Below, piece after piece: positions 1 to 6,485 of a stretch of DNA of 10,700 bases. A program made the translations under genes and the position numbers. Below the pieces are notes generated by a model. The model made no database searches, was not told the origin of the DNA, and worked only from the letters and a program-made list of their open reading frames with translations. Position 1 is the first letter of the stretch. Each line of letters opens with the position of its first letter. This stretch comes from JBEKLJ01 sp050010255 (GTDB lineage Bacteria; Acidobacteriota; Terriglobia; Bryobacterales; Bryobacteraceae): the NCBI GenBank assembly GCA_050010255.1, contig JBEKLJ010000117.1:1-10700 (forward strand), in the 5' to 3' direction.

Positions 1-558
1 CGAGATGGCGCCATTGACGGTGCCGAGCGAAACACTTCCGGAGGACAGCCGCTCGTAGGCCGCCTCGACCCGGCCGTTCACGGTCGAGGCATCCACATCT
101 CCAGAGACGCGTTGGATTTCGACGTTCCCGTTGACGGTGGACGCCTTGATGGAACCGGTCACGCCCTCGATGGTCACGGCGCCGTTCACCGAAGCGATGT
201 GGTCGAGCGCGGCCTGGCGGGGAACCGTGAGGGTGTATTCAACCGACGCCCCGTGGCAGTCGTGGCAGTCCTCGGGGTACTTGGTGTGGATGTCGATGGC
301 GTTGGCGCTGGCTTCGACGACGATCTGCGCCCGCTTGAGCGCCTCGGCGTCGCGGCCGCGCTTGACGGCATCGACCCGGACCTCGTTGCGGTCCCAGGCG
401 GTGACGTGGATCGCGCCGTTGATGTTGTGGACGGCCACCTGGCCGGTAGCGGCCAGCGGGTAGGTCTGGTGGAACTCCTCGCTCACGGTGTCGCTGGCGA
501 ATGCCAGGGCGACTCCGAAGAGCAGCAGGGGCGCGCAGCGGGCGAATCGCTTCAGCAT
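1..558 (-). CDS. Secreted DUF4097-family beta-solenoid protein, 3' end outside the window
   Basis: This is an open frame with 186 codons visible, continuing past the left edge. Its start is well supported: ATG at 558 is preceded by AAGGAG (complement of 568-573) with 9 nt spacing. Residues 1-22 look like a Sec signal peptide: positively charged residues, then a hydrophobic LLLFGVALAFA core. The rest has the repetitive 'VNG.V/I' pattern of DUF4097 (putative adhesin) proteins, for example NINGAIHV (45-52), SVNGAVTI, STVNGNVEI, STVNGRVEA and GTVNGAIS, which form short beta-helix rungs. The product is therefore probably periplasmic or at the outer surface; the function of the family is poorly known. 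An oddity is CHDCHG at residues 98-103, a match to the CxxCH heme c attachment motif, between the 'IHTKYP' strand and the 'VEYTLTVP' strand. The gene follows the acyltransferase gene after 58 bp on the same strand and may share its transcript. The family call is firm; any function is open. Confidence 0.85.
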   Translation of the reverse strand, partial: MLKRFARCAPLLLFGVALAFASDTVSEEFHQTYPLAATGQVAVHNINGAIHVTAWDRNEVRVDAVKRGRDAEALKRAQIVVEASANAIDIHTKYPEDCHDCHGASVEYTLTVPRQAALDHIASVNGAVTIEGVTGSIKASTVNGNVEIQRVSGDVDASTVNGRVEAAYERLSSGSVSLGTVNGAIS

Positions 559-616
559 GAATGAGATCTCCTTCGGGAGGATGGACGCGGGGAAGGGAGA
601 AACGTCACGCACCGGC

Positions 617-1564
617 TCAGTAGAGCGGCGGCTCGCCGGGCGGGCGGGTCTTCCAGCGGCGGTGGATCCACAGCCACTGGTCGGGGTGCTCCCGGATCAC
701 CGCCTCGAGCTGCCGCTGCATTCGGCGCGTGTCCTCCTCCGGCGACCCGCCCATCTCGACCGGCGGGTAGAACCGCAGCACGTAGCGCTTCTCTTCCTTC
801 GACCACAGCGCGAAGCCCGGGATGACCGCGGCGCCGCTGCGGGCAGCGATCTTCGCGAAGCCCATGCCGGCGCACGCGGGGACCCCGAAGAAATCCACGA
901 ACACGCCCTGGTCGGGGTTCGCATTTTGATCGATGAGGATGCCGACGGCCTGGTTGGCTTCGAGCGCCTTGAGGATGGCCCGGGCGAAGTCCCGCTTCTC
1001 TATGACGCGGTTGCCCGAGAGGGTGCGGCGGCGCTGGATGAGGCGGTCGATGAGCGGGTTGTCCAGCGGGCGGACGACGACGTGGATCGGCTCCGCCAGA
1101 AGCGCGTGGGCGAAGGCGCTCAGCTCCCAATTGCCCAGATGCGCGGTGGCGAACAGCACGCCCCGGCCGGCCCTGCGCGCGGCTTCGACGTGCTCCAGGC
1201 CCTCCGAGCGGACCCACCGCGAGAGGTTCTCGCGCCGGATGCCCGGGAACTTGCTCACGGCGACCAGCAGCCGGGCGATCGAGTCGAAGACGCCGGCGGT
1301 GATGGCCCTATGCTCGGCGGCGGTCTTCTCCGGCATCGCCAGGGCGAGGTTGCGCATGGCGACGCGGCGTAGGCGCGGCAGGGCCACATCGAGCAGGCGC
1401 GTGTAGAGCCGGGCTAGCCGCTCGGCGGCGGGCCGGGGCGCGACTCGCAGCGAGCCGACCACCGACAGTGCGGCGGCGTATTCCAGCCAGTTGCGGAGGG
1501 CAGAGTGCCGAGCCAAACGCTTAGGATACCGGAAGAAGCGACCGGTGACAGCGGTGTCAGTCAC
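617..1564 (-). CDS. LpxL/HtrB-like lysophospholipid acyltransferase (lipid A acyltransferase family)
   Basis: A 315-residue protein of the bacterial lipid A lauroyl/myristoyl acyltransferase family, which transfers acyl chains at the inner membrane. The catalytic HxxxxE motif is present as HLGNWE (residues 142-147, H142 and E147). Other family blocks are RNLALAMPE (71-79), VVRPLDNPLIDRL (163-175), GILIDQNA (208-215), FFGVPA and PGFALW, and the C-terminal QWLWIHRRWKTRP. The size fits the family (about 290-320 residues). I chose GTG at 1564 because it overlaps the mnmA stop by 8 nt (GTGACTGA) and no other in-frame start lies between it and the first family-like residues. The frame stays open upstream to an ATG at 1660, but that would lie entirely inside mnmA. 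No clear Shine-Dalgarno is present at proper spacing, so translation is probably coupled to mnmA. The acceptor could be lipid A, ornithine lipid or another lipid; no lpx genes are nearby to settle this. Confidence 0.88.
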   Translation of the reverse strand: MTDTAVTGRFFRYPKRLARHSALRNWLEYAAALSVVGSLRVAPRPAAERLARLYTRLLDVALPRLRRVAMRNLALAMPEKTAAEHRAITAGVFDSIARLLVAVSKFPGIRRENLSRWVRSEGLEHVEAARRAGRGVLFATAHLGNWELSAFAHALLAEPIHVVVRPLDNPLIDRLIQRRRTLSGNRVIEKRDFARAILKALEANQAVGILIDQNANPDQGVFVDFFGVPACAGMGFAKIAARSGAAVIPGFALWSKEEKRYVLRFYPPVEMGGSPEEDTRRMQRQLEAVIREHPDQWLWIHRRWKTRPPGEPPLY

Positions 1565-2693
1565 CCCTGTCGCGGCTTGCGATCCAGCCGCCGCCGAGGA
1601 CCAGGTCGCCCTGGTAGAAGACCGCCGCCTGGCCGGGGGTGACGGCGCGCTGCGGCTCATCGAAGACGGCTTCGACCCGGGCGGCGTCGGAGGTAGGGTA
1701 GACCGTCGCGGGGGCGGCCACGTGCTTGTTGCGGATTTTCACTTCGGCACGCACGGGCGCCTTGAGCCGCTCGAAGGCAATCCAGTTGACCCCGGTGACG
1801 GTGACCTTCGACTTGAGCAGCTCCTCATCGCGCCCCACGATGACGCGCCGGGTAGCCGGATCGGTCGCGACCACGTAGAGCGGCTCGCCGGCGGCCACGC
1901 CCAGGCCGCGGCGCTGGCCGATGGTGAAGCGGTGGATGCCCGCGTGCTCGCCGAGCTTCCGGCCGGCGGTGGTGACGATCTCGCCAGGGGCGGGCTCGAT
2001 GGCGACGCCTTGCTCGCGGGAATACGCGTCGATGAACGCGGCGTAGTCGCCGTTGGGTACGAAACAGATCTCCTGGCTGTCGCCCTTATCGGCCACCGGG
2101 AGGCCCCACTCGCGGGCCATTCGGCGCACTTCCGCCTTGCGCAACTCACCCAGTGGGAATAACGTGCGGGAAAGCTGCTCCTGGGTGAGGCCCCAGAGGA
2201 AGTAGGTCTGGTCGCGCGCCTCATCCGCGGGGCGGCAGAGCAGCCAGCGGCCGCTGGCCTGGTCCTGGCGGACACGCGCATAGTGGCCGGTGGCGATGCG
2301 CTCGGCGCCCAGCGAGGCTGCCAACTCCAGGAGCTGGCCGAACTTGATGTAGTTGTTGCAGAGGATGCAGGGAATGGGCGTGCGGCCGGCCAGGTACTCG
2401 TCGATGAACGGCCGGACCACCTTCTGCTCGAAGCGCTCCTCGAAGTTCAGCACGCAGTGTGGAATGCCCAGGCACTGGGCCACCTGCCGGGCGTCGTGGA
2501 TGTTGTCGCGTGAGCAGCACGGGGCGGCGGCGTCAGCCGGTGAAAGCTCCGGCAAGCGGCGCTGGTTCCAGAGTTGCATCGTGATGCCCAGGACGGGCGT
2601 GCCCTGGCGCGCCAGCAGCGCGGCCACGGTCGAGCTATCGACGCCGCCCGACATGGCCACGGCGATCAGGCCGCTGCTGAGGGCCTCAGGCAT
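1557..2693 (-). CDS. mnmA: tRNA-specific 2-thiouridylase MnmA
   Basis: A 378-residue MnmA/TrmU that makes 2-thiouridine at the wobble position 34 of Lys, Glu and Gln tRNAs in the cytoplasm, using ATP and sulfur relayed from a cysteine desulfurase. Motifs in order: the PP-loop SGGVDSS (residues 15-21), TPIPCILCN with nucleophile Cys112, TGHYARV (135-141), DQTYFLWGL (161-169), the second catalytic cysteine in KGDSQEICFV (Cys210), HRFTIGQRRGLGV (254-266), and a C-terminal beta-barrel domain ending near residue 370. Both catalytic cysteines are present, so it should be active. ATG 2693 is preferred over the upstream ATG at 2741 because it directly precedes the family-like sequence and overlaps the upstream stop by 8 nt (ATGCCTGA). 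The gene lies between the cysteine desulfurase remnant upstream and the acyltransferase downstream. Since the adjacent desulfurase is broken, sulfur must come from a desulfurase encoded elsewhere. Confidence 0.96.
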   Translation of the reverse strand: MPEALSSGLIAVAMSGGVDSSTVAALLARQGTPVLGITMQLWNQRRLPELSPADAAAPCCSRDNIHDARQVAQCLGIPHCVLNFEERFEQKVVRPFIDEYLAGRTPIPCILCNNYIKFGQLLELAASLGAERIATGHYARVRQDQASGRWLLCRPADEARDQTYFLWGLTQEQLSRTLFPLGELRKAEVRRMAREWGLPVADKGDSQEICFVPNGDYAAFIDAYSREQGVAIEPAPGEIVTTAGRKLGEHAGIHRFTIGQRRGLGVAAGEPLYVVATDPATRRVIVGRDEELLKSKVTVTGVNWIAFERLKAPVRAEVKIRNKHVAAPATVYPTSDAARVEAVFDEPQRAVTPGQAAVFYQGDLVLGGGWIASRDRGD

Positions 2694-2925
2694 GCGCCCC
2701 GCCGTCCGGCGACACCCGCCGCAGGCGCTCCACCGTGGCAACCGCCGCCTCGACGAGCGCCCCCACCTGCCGGCGGGCGGTCTCGAGAGAGTGCTTCGCG
2801 CGCTGGCCGCAATGATGGATACTGGAAGCGTTCCCGAAGCCCGGACCGAGCGCGGGCAGCATCGCCTCGAGCGCTTCGGGAGCCACGGGCGCGGTTGCGT
2901 TGTGATCGAAGTAAGAGCGCGTCAT
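2686..2925 (-). pseudogene. Cysteine desulfurase (NifS/IscS-type) collapsed to N- and C-terminal ends
   Basis: A 79-residue in-frame mini-gene. Residues 1 to about 57 match the N-terminus of NifS/IscS-type cysteine desulfurases: SYFDHNATAPVAPEALEAML, then GPGFGNASSIHHCGQRA and ETARRQVGALV. From about residue 58 the text changes to AVATVERLRRVSP, which resembles the extreme C-terminus of the same family (helix ending in 'RLR..SP'). Everything between is missing: the PLP-binding lysine, the aspartate and histidine that contact the cofactor, and the active-site cysteine loop. Family members are about 380-400 residues, so roughly 300 or more are absent. The junction lies around nt 2745-2762. The frame, the start (ATG 2925) and the 8-nt overlap with mnmA (ATGCCTGA) are all intact. 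No clear Shine-Dalgarno is seen upstream of 2925. The product cannot be a working desulfurase. It is an internal-deletion pseudogene, a small protein retained for coupling to mnmA, or an assembly collapse. That this was a cysteine desulfurase is secure from the N-terminus; the C-terminal match is shorter and less certain. Confidence 0.8.
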
Positions 2926-2939
2926 CGCGTGTGGCTTGT

Positions 2940-2993
2940 GGCTGGCAGCTTGTGATCGCCGTTTCCCAGGCAGCATGGGCGGGGCTGCCAGCC
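2940..2993. repeat. 10-bp inverted repeat in the divergent intergenic region
   Basis: GGCTGGCAGC at 2940-2949 is perfectly complementary to GCTGCCAGCC at 2984-2993, with 34 nt between. The right arm is also part of a short local hairpin (GGGCT/AGCCC, 2982-2994). It lies between the divergent starts at 2925 (minus) and 3026 (plus), so it could be a regulatory structure in the 5' leader of either gene or a remnant of an intergenic repeat. The role is unknown. Apart from this, the 100-bp intergenic region holds only weak promoter-like AT-rich sequence near 3007-3014. Confidence 0.4.
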
Positions 2994-3025
2994 CAGCGCA
3001 CTTCCAATTCTAATCGCGTGACGAT

Positions 3026-3814
3026 ATGCGGCGAGCGATCATCACTCTGACCACCGATTTCGGGCTTTCTGACCACTTCGTCGGCGCGATGAAGGGAGTG
3101 ATCCTGGGGATCGCGCCGAACGCCCAAATCGTGGACATCACCCACGCGATTCGCCCGTTCCAGATAACCGAGGGCGCCTTCGCGATGGCCGAGGCCTGCC
3201 GGTTCTTTCCGAAGAAGACGGTGCACGTGGTGGTGATCGATCCGGGCGTGGGCACGGCGCGCAGGCCGATTTTGGCCGAGGCGGGCGGACAGTACTTCGT
3301 CGCGCCGGACAACGGCGTGCTTTCGCTGGTCTACGCCCGCCAGAAGCACCGCGTGCGCGCGGTCACGGCCGCCAGATACGTCCTCGAGCCGGTGAGCCAG
3401 ACCTTTCACGGCCGGGACGTATTCGCGCCGGTGGCGGCGCACCTGGCCCGGGGCGTGCCCCCGACGCGGTTCGGCAAGCGAATCGAGGACTACTGCCGGC
3501 TCGGCTTCGGCCAGCCGGTTCGCACCGGCAAGCGCTTCTGGCAGGGCGCGATTCTCAAGGTGGATCACTTCGGGAACCTGATCACGAACTTCCACATCGC
3601 CGAGTTCCCGCTGCTGGAGACGCGGCCGTTCCAGTTCAACGTGGGCCAGGCGGCGATGGGCGAGCTGGCGCGGACGTTTGCCGGCGGTGCGGCGGGTGAG
3701 CCGGCGCTCATCGTGGGCAGCTCGGGATACCTCGAGGTGGCGATCAACCAGGGCTCGGCGGCCGAGCGGCTGGGCGTGGCCGCCGGTGCGCCGGTGGATC
3801 TGACCATCTGGTAA
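3026..3814 (+). CDS. S-adenosyl-L-methionine hydrolase (adenosine-forming), DUF62 family
   Basis: A 262-residue member of the DUF62/SAM hydroxide adenosyltransferase family, trimeric cytosolic enzymes that use water or hydroxide to split S-adenosylmethionine into adenosine and methionine; fluorinases and chlorinases are relatives. Conserved blocks: TDFGLSDHFVG (10-20), VDITHAI (36-42), IDPGVGT (71-77), APDNGVL (93-99), FHGRDVFAPVAAHLA (127-141), DHFGNLITN (180-188), and GSSGYLEVAINQGSAAERLG (231-250). It lacks the insertion loop typical of fluorinases, as far as the length shows. The start ATG 3026 begins directly with the family-like 'ITLTTDFG' strand. No good Shine-Dalgarno is visible upstream, so it may have a very short leader; AT-rich 3007-3014 could be a -10 element. 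It is first in a plus-strand run with a methionine-forming enzyme 76 bp downstream. Physiological role in free-living bacteria is uncertain. Confidence 0.93.
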   Translation: MRRAIITLTTDFGLSDHFVGAMKGVILGIAPNAQIVDITHAIRPFQITEGAFAMAEACRFFPKKTVHVVVIDPGVGTARRPILAEAGGQYFVAPDNGVLSLVYARQKHRVRAVTAARYVLEPVSQTFHGRDVFAPVAAHLARGVPPTRFGKRIEDYCRLGFGQPVRTGKRFWQGAILKVDHFGNLITNFHIAEFPLLETRPFQFNVGQAAMGELARTFAGGAAGEPALIVGSSGYLEVAINQGSAAERLGVAAGAPVDLTIW

Positions 3815-3890
3815 CAGAGGGCGCAACGGGCTCGGGGAAGCTGTTGAATCTGCTACGATTGCTTACAACCGCCCCTAGGGAATCGCGCAC

Positions 3891-5798
3891 ATGATTGCGC
3901 CCGCGCACCAGGTCACCTCACGAGCCGGCGAGTTCCGCGAGCAGCTCGGCCAGCGTGTGCTGGTAGCCGATGGCGCGATGGGCACCATGCTCTATTCCAA
4001 GGGCGTGTTCATCAACCGCTGCTACGACGAGCTGAACCTCTCCGCTCCCGCCCTGGTCAAGGAGATCCACGAGGACTACGTCAAGGCCGGCGCGGAGATC
4101 CTCGAGACCAACACGTTCGGCGCCAATCGCCTGCGGCTGGCCGCCTACGGCGTCTCCGACAAGCTCGAGGCGATCATCCAGGCGGGGGTGCGGCTGGCGC
4201 GCGAGGCGGGGCAGGACCAGGCGTTTGTGGCCGGCTCGGTGGGGCCGCTGGGCGTGCGCATCGAGCCGCTGGGGCCGACCTCCTTCGCCGAGGCCCGGGC
4301 CGCGTTTCGCGAGCAGATGAAGGCGCTGGTCGCCTCCGGCGTCGACCTGCTGATCCTGGAGACCTTCGCCGGCCTAGACGAGCTGCGCGAGGCGGTCCTG
4401 GCGGCGCGGGAGGCCGCGGGCAACGACATCGTGGTCGTCGGCCAGGTGACCATAGACGATTTCGGCAACATGCCGGACGGCGCCGACACCGCCACGTTCA
4501 CGCGCCAACTGGATGAGTGGCCCGTGGACGTGATCGGGTTGAACTGTTCGGTGGGGCCGAAGGTGATGCTGGAGACCATCGAGAAGATGGTGCGGTATTC
4601 GCGCAAGCCGGTGAGCGCGATGCCCAACGCCGGTCACCCGGCCACGGTCGAGGGGCGGAAGATCTACCTGTGCTCGCCCGAGTACATGGCGCAGTACGCG
4701 CGGCGGTTCATCTGGAGCGGTGTGCGGATCGTGGGCGGCTGCTGCGGCACCACCCCGGAGCACATCCGGATGATTCGCGCCGAGGCGCGCTCGCTCCAGC
4801 CAGGCCAGCGCAAGCTGACGGTGACGGTGGAGGAGCCGGCAGCCAGGGAGCAGGCGCTGCCGAAGCTGCCGCTAGCCGGCAAGTCCGGCCTGGGGGCGAA
4901 GCTCGCGGCGGGGCGCCTGGTGGCCTTCGTCGAGATTCTGCCGCCGCGCGGAGCGGATGCCTCCCGGGAGATCGAGGGAGCCAGGCTCTGCGCCGCCGCC
5001 GGCATCGACTGCATCAACGTGCCCGACGGCCCGCGCGCCAGCGCCCGCATGAGCGCGCAGGTGACCGCGATGCTCATCCAGCAGCAGGCCGGCATCGAGG
5101 CCGTGTTGCACTTCTGCTGCCGCGACCGGAACATCCTGGGCATCCAGTCCGAGCTGCTGGGGGCGCAGGCGGCGGGGATCCGCAACCTGATGTGCATAAC
5201 CGGCGATCCGCCGCGCATGGGCGCCTACCCGGCGGCCACCGCGGTCTTCGACGTGGATTCGATCGGCCTGGCGAACATCGTCAACAACCTGAACCACGGC
5301 CTGGACCTCGGCGGGAACCCGATCGGCTCGCAGACCAGCTTCGTGCTGGGTGTTGGGGCCAACCCCGGGGCGGTGAATCTGGACGATGAAATCCGCCGGT
5401 TTGAATGGAAAGTGCAGGCCGGCGCCGAGTACGTGGTGACCCAGCCGGTGTTCGATTTACGCCTGCTGGAGCAGTTCGCGCGCCGAATTGAGCACGTCCG
5501 GATCCCGCTGCTGGCGGGCATCTGGCCGCTGACCAGCTACCGCAACGCCGAGTTCATGGTGAACGAGCTGCGCGTGCCGGTGCCGGAGGAATACTTGGAG
5601 CGCATGCGGCGCGCCGACAGCGCGGACCGCGCCCGGCAGGAAGGGGTGGCGATCGCGCAGGATATGGTCCAGCGGGTGCGAGGGCTGGTCCAGGGAGTGC
5701 AGTTGGGGGCGCCGTTCGGGCGGTACCAGATGGCCATCGAGGTGGCGCAGGCCATCGGCTCACGGCAGGAGCCGGGCCGCCCGGTTGACATGCCGTAA
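3891..5798 (+). CDS. Bifunctional homocysteine S-methyltransferase / methylenetetrahydrofolate reductase
   Basis: A 635-residue two-domain protein. The N-terminal half (about 15-300) is a homocysteine S-methyltransferase barrel: VADGAMGTMLYSKG (25-38), ETNTFGANR (72-80), GSVGPLG (115-121), LILETF (154-159), and the zinc ligands Cys219 (GLNCSVGP) and Cys284/Cys285 (GGCCGTTPEHI). The C-terminal half (about 330-625) is a 5,10-methylenetetrahydrofolate reductase FAD barrel: FVEILPPRGAD (346-356), NVPDG, LHFCCRDRN (406-414), LMCITGDPPRMG (433-444), GVGANPGA, AGAEYVVTQPVFD (510-522) and IPLLAGIWPL. This is the arrangement of B. subtilis YitJ-type proteins, which reduce methylene-THF and handle homocysteine methylation in methionine biosynthesis. 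There is no B12-binding domain. The start ATG 3891 has AGGGA at 3877-3881 upstream with 9 nt spacing. The 76-bp gap upstream (3815-3890) contains no recognisable SAM riboswitch. The fusion is known in several phyla, so it is not novel. Confidence 0.95.
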   Translation: MIAPAHQVTSRAGEFREQLGQRVLVADGAMGTMLYSKGVFINRCYDELNLSAPALVKEIHEDYVKAGAEILETNTFGANRLRLAAYGVSDKLEAIIQAGVRLAREAGQDQAFVAGSVGPLGVRIEPLGPTSFAEARAAFREQMKALVASGVDLLILETFAGLDELREAVLAAREAAGNDIVVVGQVTIDDFGNMPDGADTATFTRQLDEWPVDVIGLNCSVGPKVMLETIEKMVRYSRKPVSAMPNAGHPATVEGRKIYLCSPEYMAQYARRFIWSGVRIVGGCCGTTPEHIRMIRAEARSLQPGQRKLTVTVEEPAAREQALPKLPLAGKSGLGAKLAAGRLVAFVEILPPRGADASREIEGARLCAAAGIDCINVPDGPRASARMSAQVTAMLIQQQAGIEAVLHFCCRDRNILGIQSELLGAQAAGIRNLMCITGDPPRMGAYPAATAVFDVDSIGLANIVNNLNHGLDLGGNPIGSQTSFVLGVGANPGAVNLDDEIRRFEWKVQAGAEYVVTQPVFDLRLLEQFARRIEHVRIPLLAGIWPLTSYRNAEFMVNELRVPVPEEYLERMRRADSADRARQEGVAIAQDMVQRVRGLVQGVQLGAPFGRYQMAIEVAQAIGSRQEPGRPVDMP

Positions 5799-5816
5799 TA
5801 AACTACTGTTGATTCG

Positions 5817-6449
5817 ATGGCCACGGACCTGATCGTGATTGACGCTGAGCGGCCCGCCGCGGAGGCGCTGGACCGGGCGGCCGCCGCCATCCGGCGGGGC
5901 GCGGTGGTCGCCATCCCCACGGACGCGCTCTACGTGCTGATCGCCGACCCCTTCAACCTGCATGCCGTGGGCAAGGTGTTCCTGGCCAAGGGACGGGAGC
6001 CGCACCGCTCGCTGCCCCTGCTGGTCAGCGACTTCATGATGGCCGCAGACCTCGCCAAGGCCCCGCCGGAGTGCTTCTACGTGCTGGCGCGGCGCTTCTG
6101 GCCCGGGCCCCTGACGATCATCGTTCCGGCCTCGGCGAAAGTGCCCTTGCGGGTCACGGGCAACACCGGGCGGGTGGCGATCAGGCAATCGCGGTCGCAG
6201 GTGGCCAACGGCCTCCTCGAACGGTTGAGCCAGCCGCTGGTGGCCACCAGCGCGAACATCTCGGGCCAGCCGACCTGCCGGAGCGGCATAGAGGTGTTCG
6301 GGGTGATGGACGGCCGGGTGGACCTGGTGCTGGATGGCGGCCCGCGCACCGGCGAGGGCAGTACGACTGTTTACGTCACCGAGTCTAGCTGGAAGGTGAT
6401 CCGCGAAGGGGCCGTGGCGGTGAAAGACATCGCGGAGTGCATGGGGTAG
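5817..6449 (+). CDS. TsaC/YrdC/Sua5-family protein (threonylcarbamoyl-AMP synthase-like)
   Basis: A 210-residue YrdC-fold protein. Authentic family members condense threonine, bicarbonate and ATP to threonylcarbamoyl-AMP for the t6A37 modification of ANN-decoding tRNAs. Family text is clear: VVAIPTDALYVL (30-41), KGREPHRSLPLLVSD (58-72), RRFWPGPLTIIVPAS (92-106), PLVATSANISGQPT (140-153), and STTVYVTESSWKVIREGAV (182-200). The size suits the short TsaC form without the Sua5 C-terminal domain. Two conserved places differ from the usual consensus: PTDTVYGL is PTDALYVL, and the usual 'R(V/I)P' after the substrate strand is RQSRSQ (123-128). It may be a divergent paralog instead of the essential TsaC. 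The start is ATG 5817, 18 bp after the upstream stop, with no evident Shine-Dalgarno. A TTGACA at 5785-5790 lies inside the end of the preceding gene, without a convincing -10. Confidence 0.88.
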   Translation: MATDLIVIDAERPAAEALDRAAAAIRRGAVVAIPTDALYVLIADPFNLHAVGKVFLAKGREPHRSLPLLVSDFMMAADLAKAPPECFYVLARRFWPGPLTIIVPASAKVPLRVTGNTGRVAIRQSRSQVANGLLERLSQPLVATSANISGQPTCRSGIEVFGVMDGRVDLVLDGGPRTGEGSTTVYVTESSWKVIREGAVAVKDIAECMG

Positions 6450-6470
6450 CGGCGCCGGGCGCGGGAATTC

Positions 6471-6479
6471 TGGTATGAT
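6471..6479 (+). promoter_or_regulatory. Extended -10 promoter element for 6S RNA
   Basis: TGGTATGAT fits an extended -10 (TGn followed by TATGAT). It lies 7 nt before the expected 5' end of the 6S RNA (about 6486) and 22 nt after the stop of the TsaC-like gene. There is no good -35 box at normal distance, which extended -10 promoters tolerate. Support comes mainly from its position relative to the folded RNA. Confidence 0.5.
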
Positions 6480-6485
6480 CGACAC

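Noticed and set aside
112..564. Plus-strand open frame at the left edge
   Set aside because: Antisense shadow of the DUF4097 gene, which has a signal peptide and a well-placed Shine-Dalgarno on the minus strand.
2666..3826. Minus-strand open frame of 386 codons opposite the SAM hydrolase, running into the desulfurase stub
   Set aside because: No family-like text; it covers a well-supported plus-strand gene and overlaps the stub in another frame.
3815..3890. Possible SAM riboswitch or T-box before the methionine gene
   Set aside because: Only 76 bp are available and I see no SAM-I, SAM-II or T-box core elements; just an ordinary leader with AGGGA.
4517..5389. Alternative plus-strand frame inside the homocysteine methyltransferase/MTHFR gene
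   Set aside because: Low-complexity Arg/Gly/Ala text; the main frame shows all motifs of both domains without interruption.
5785..5814. TTGACA as a -35 box for the TsaC-like gene
   Set aside because: It encodes Val-Asp-Met at the end of the previous protein, and no convincing -10 follows at 16-18 bp; a true promoter would start transcription at the ATG.
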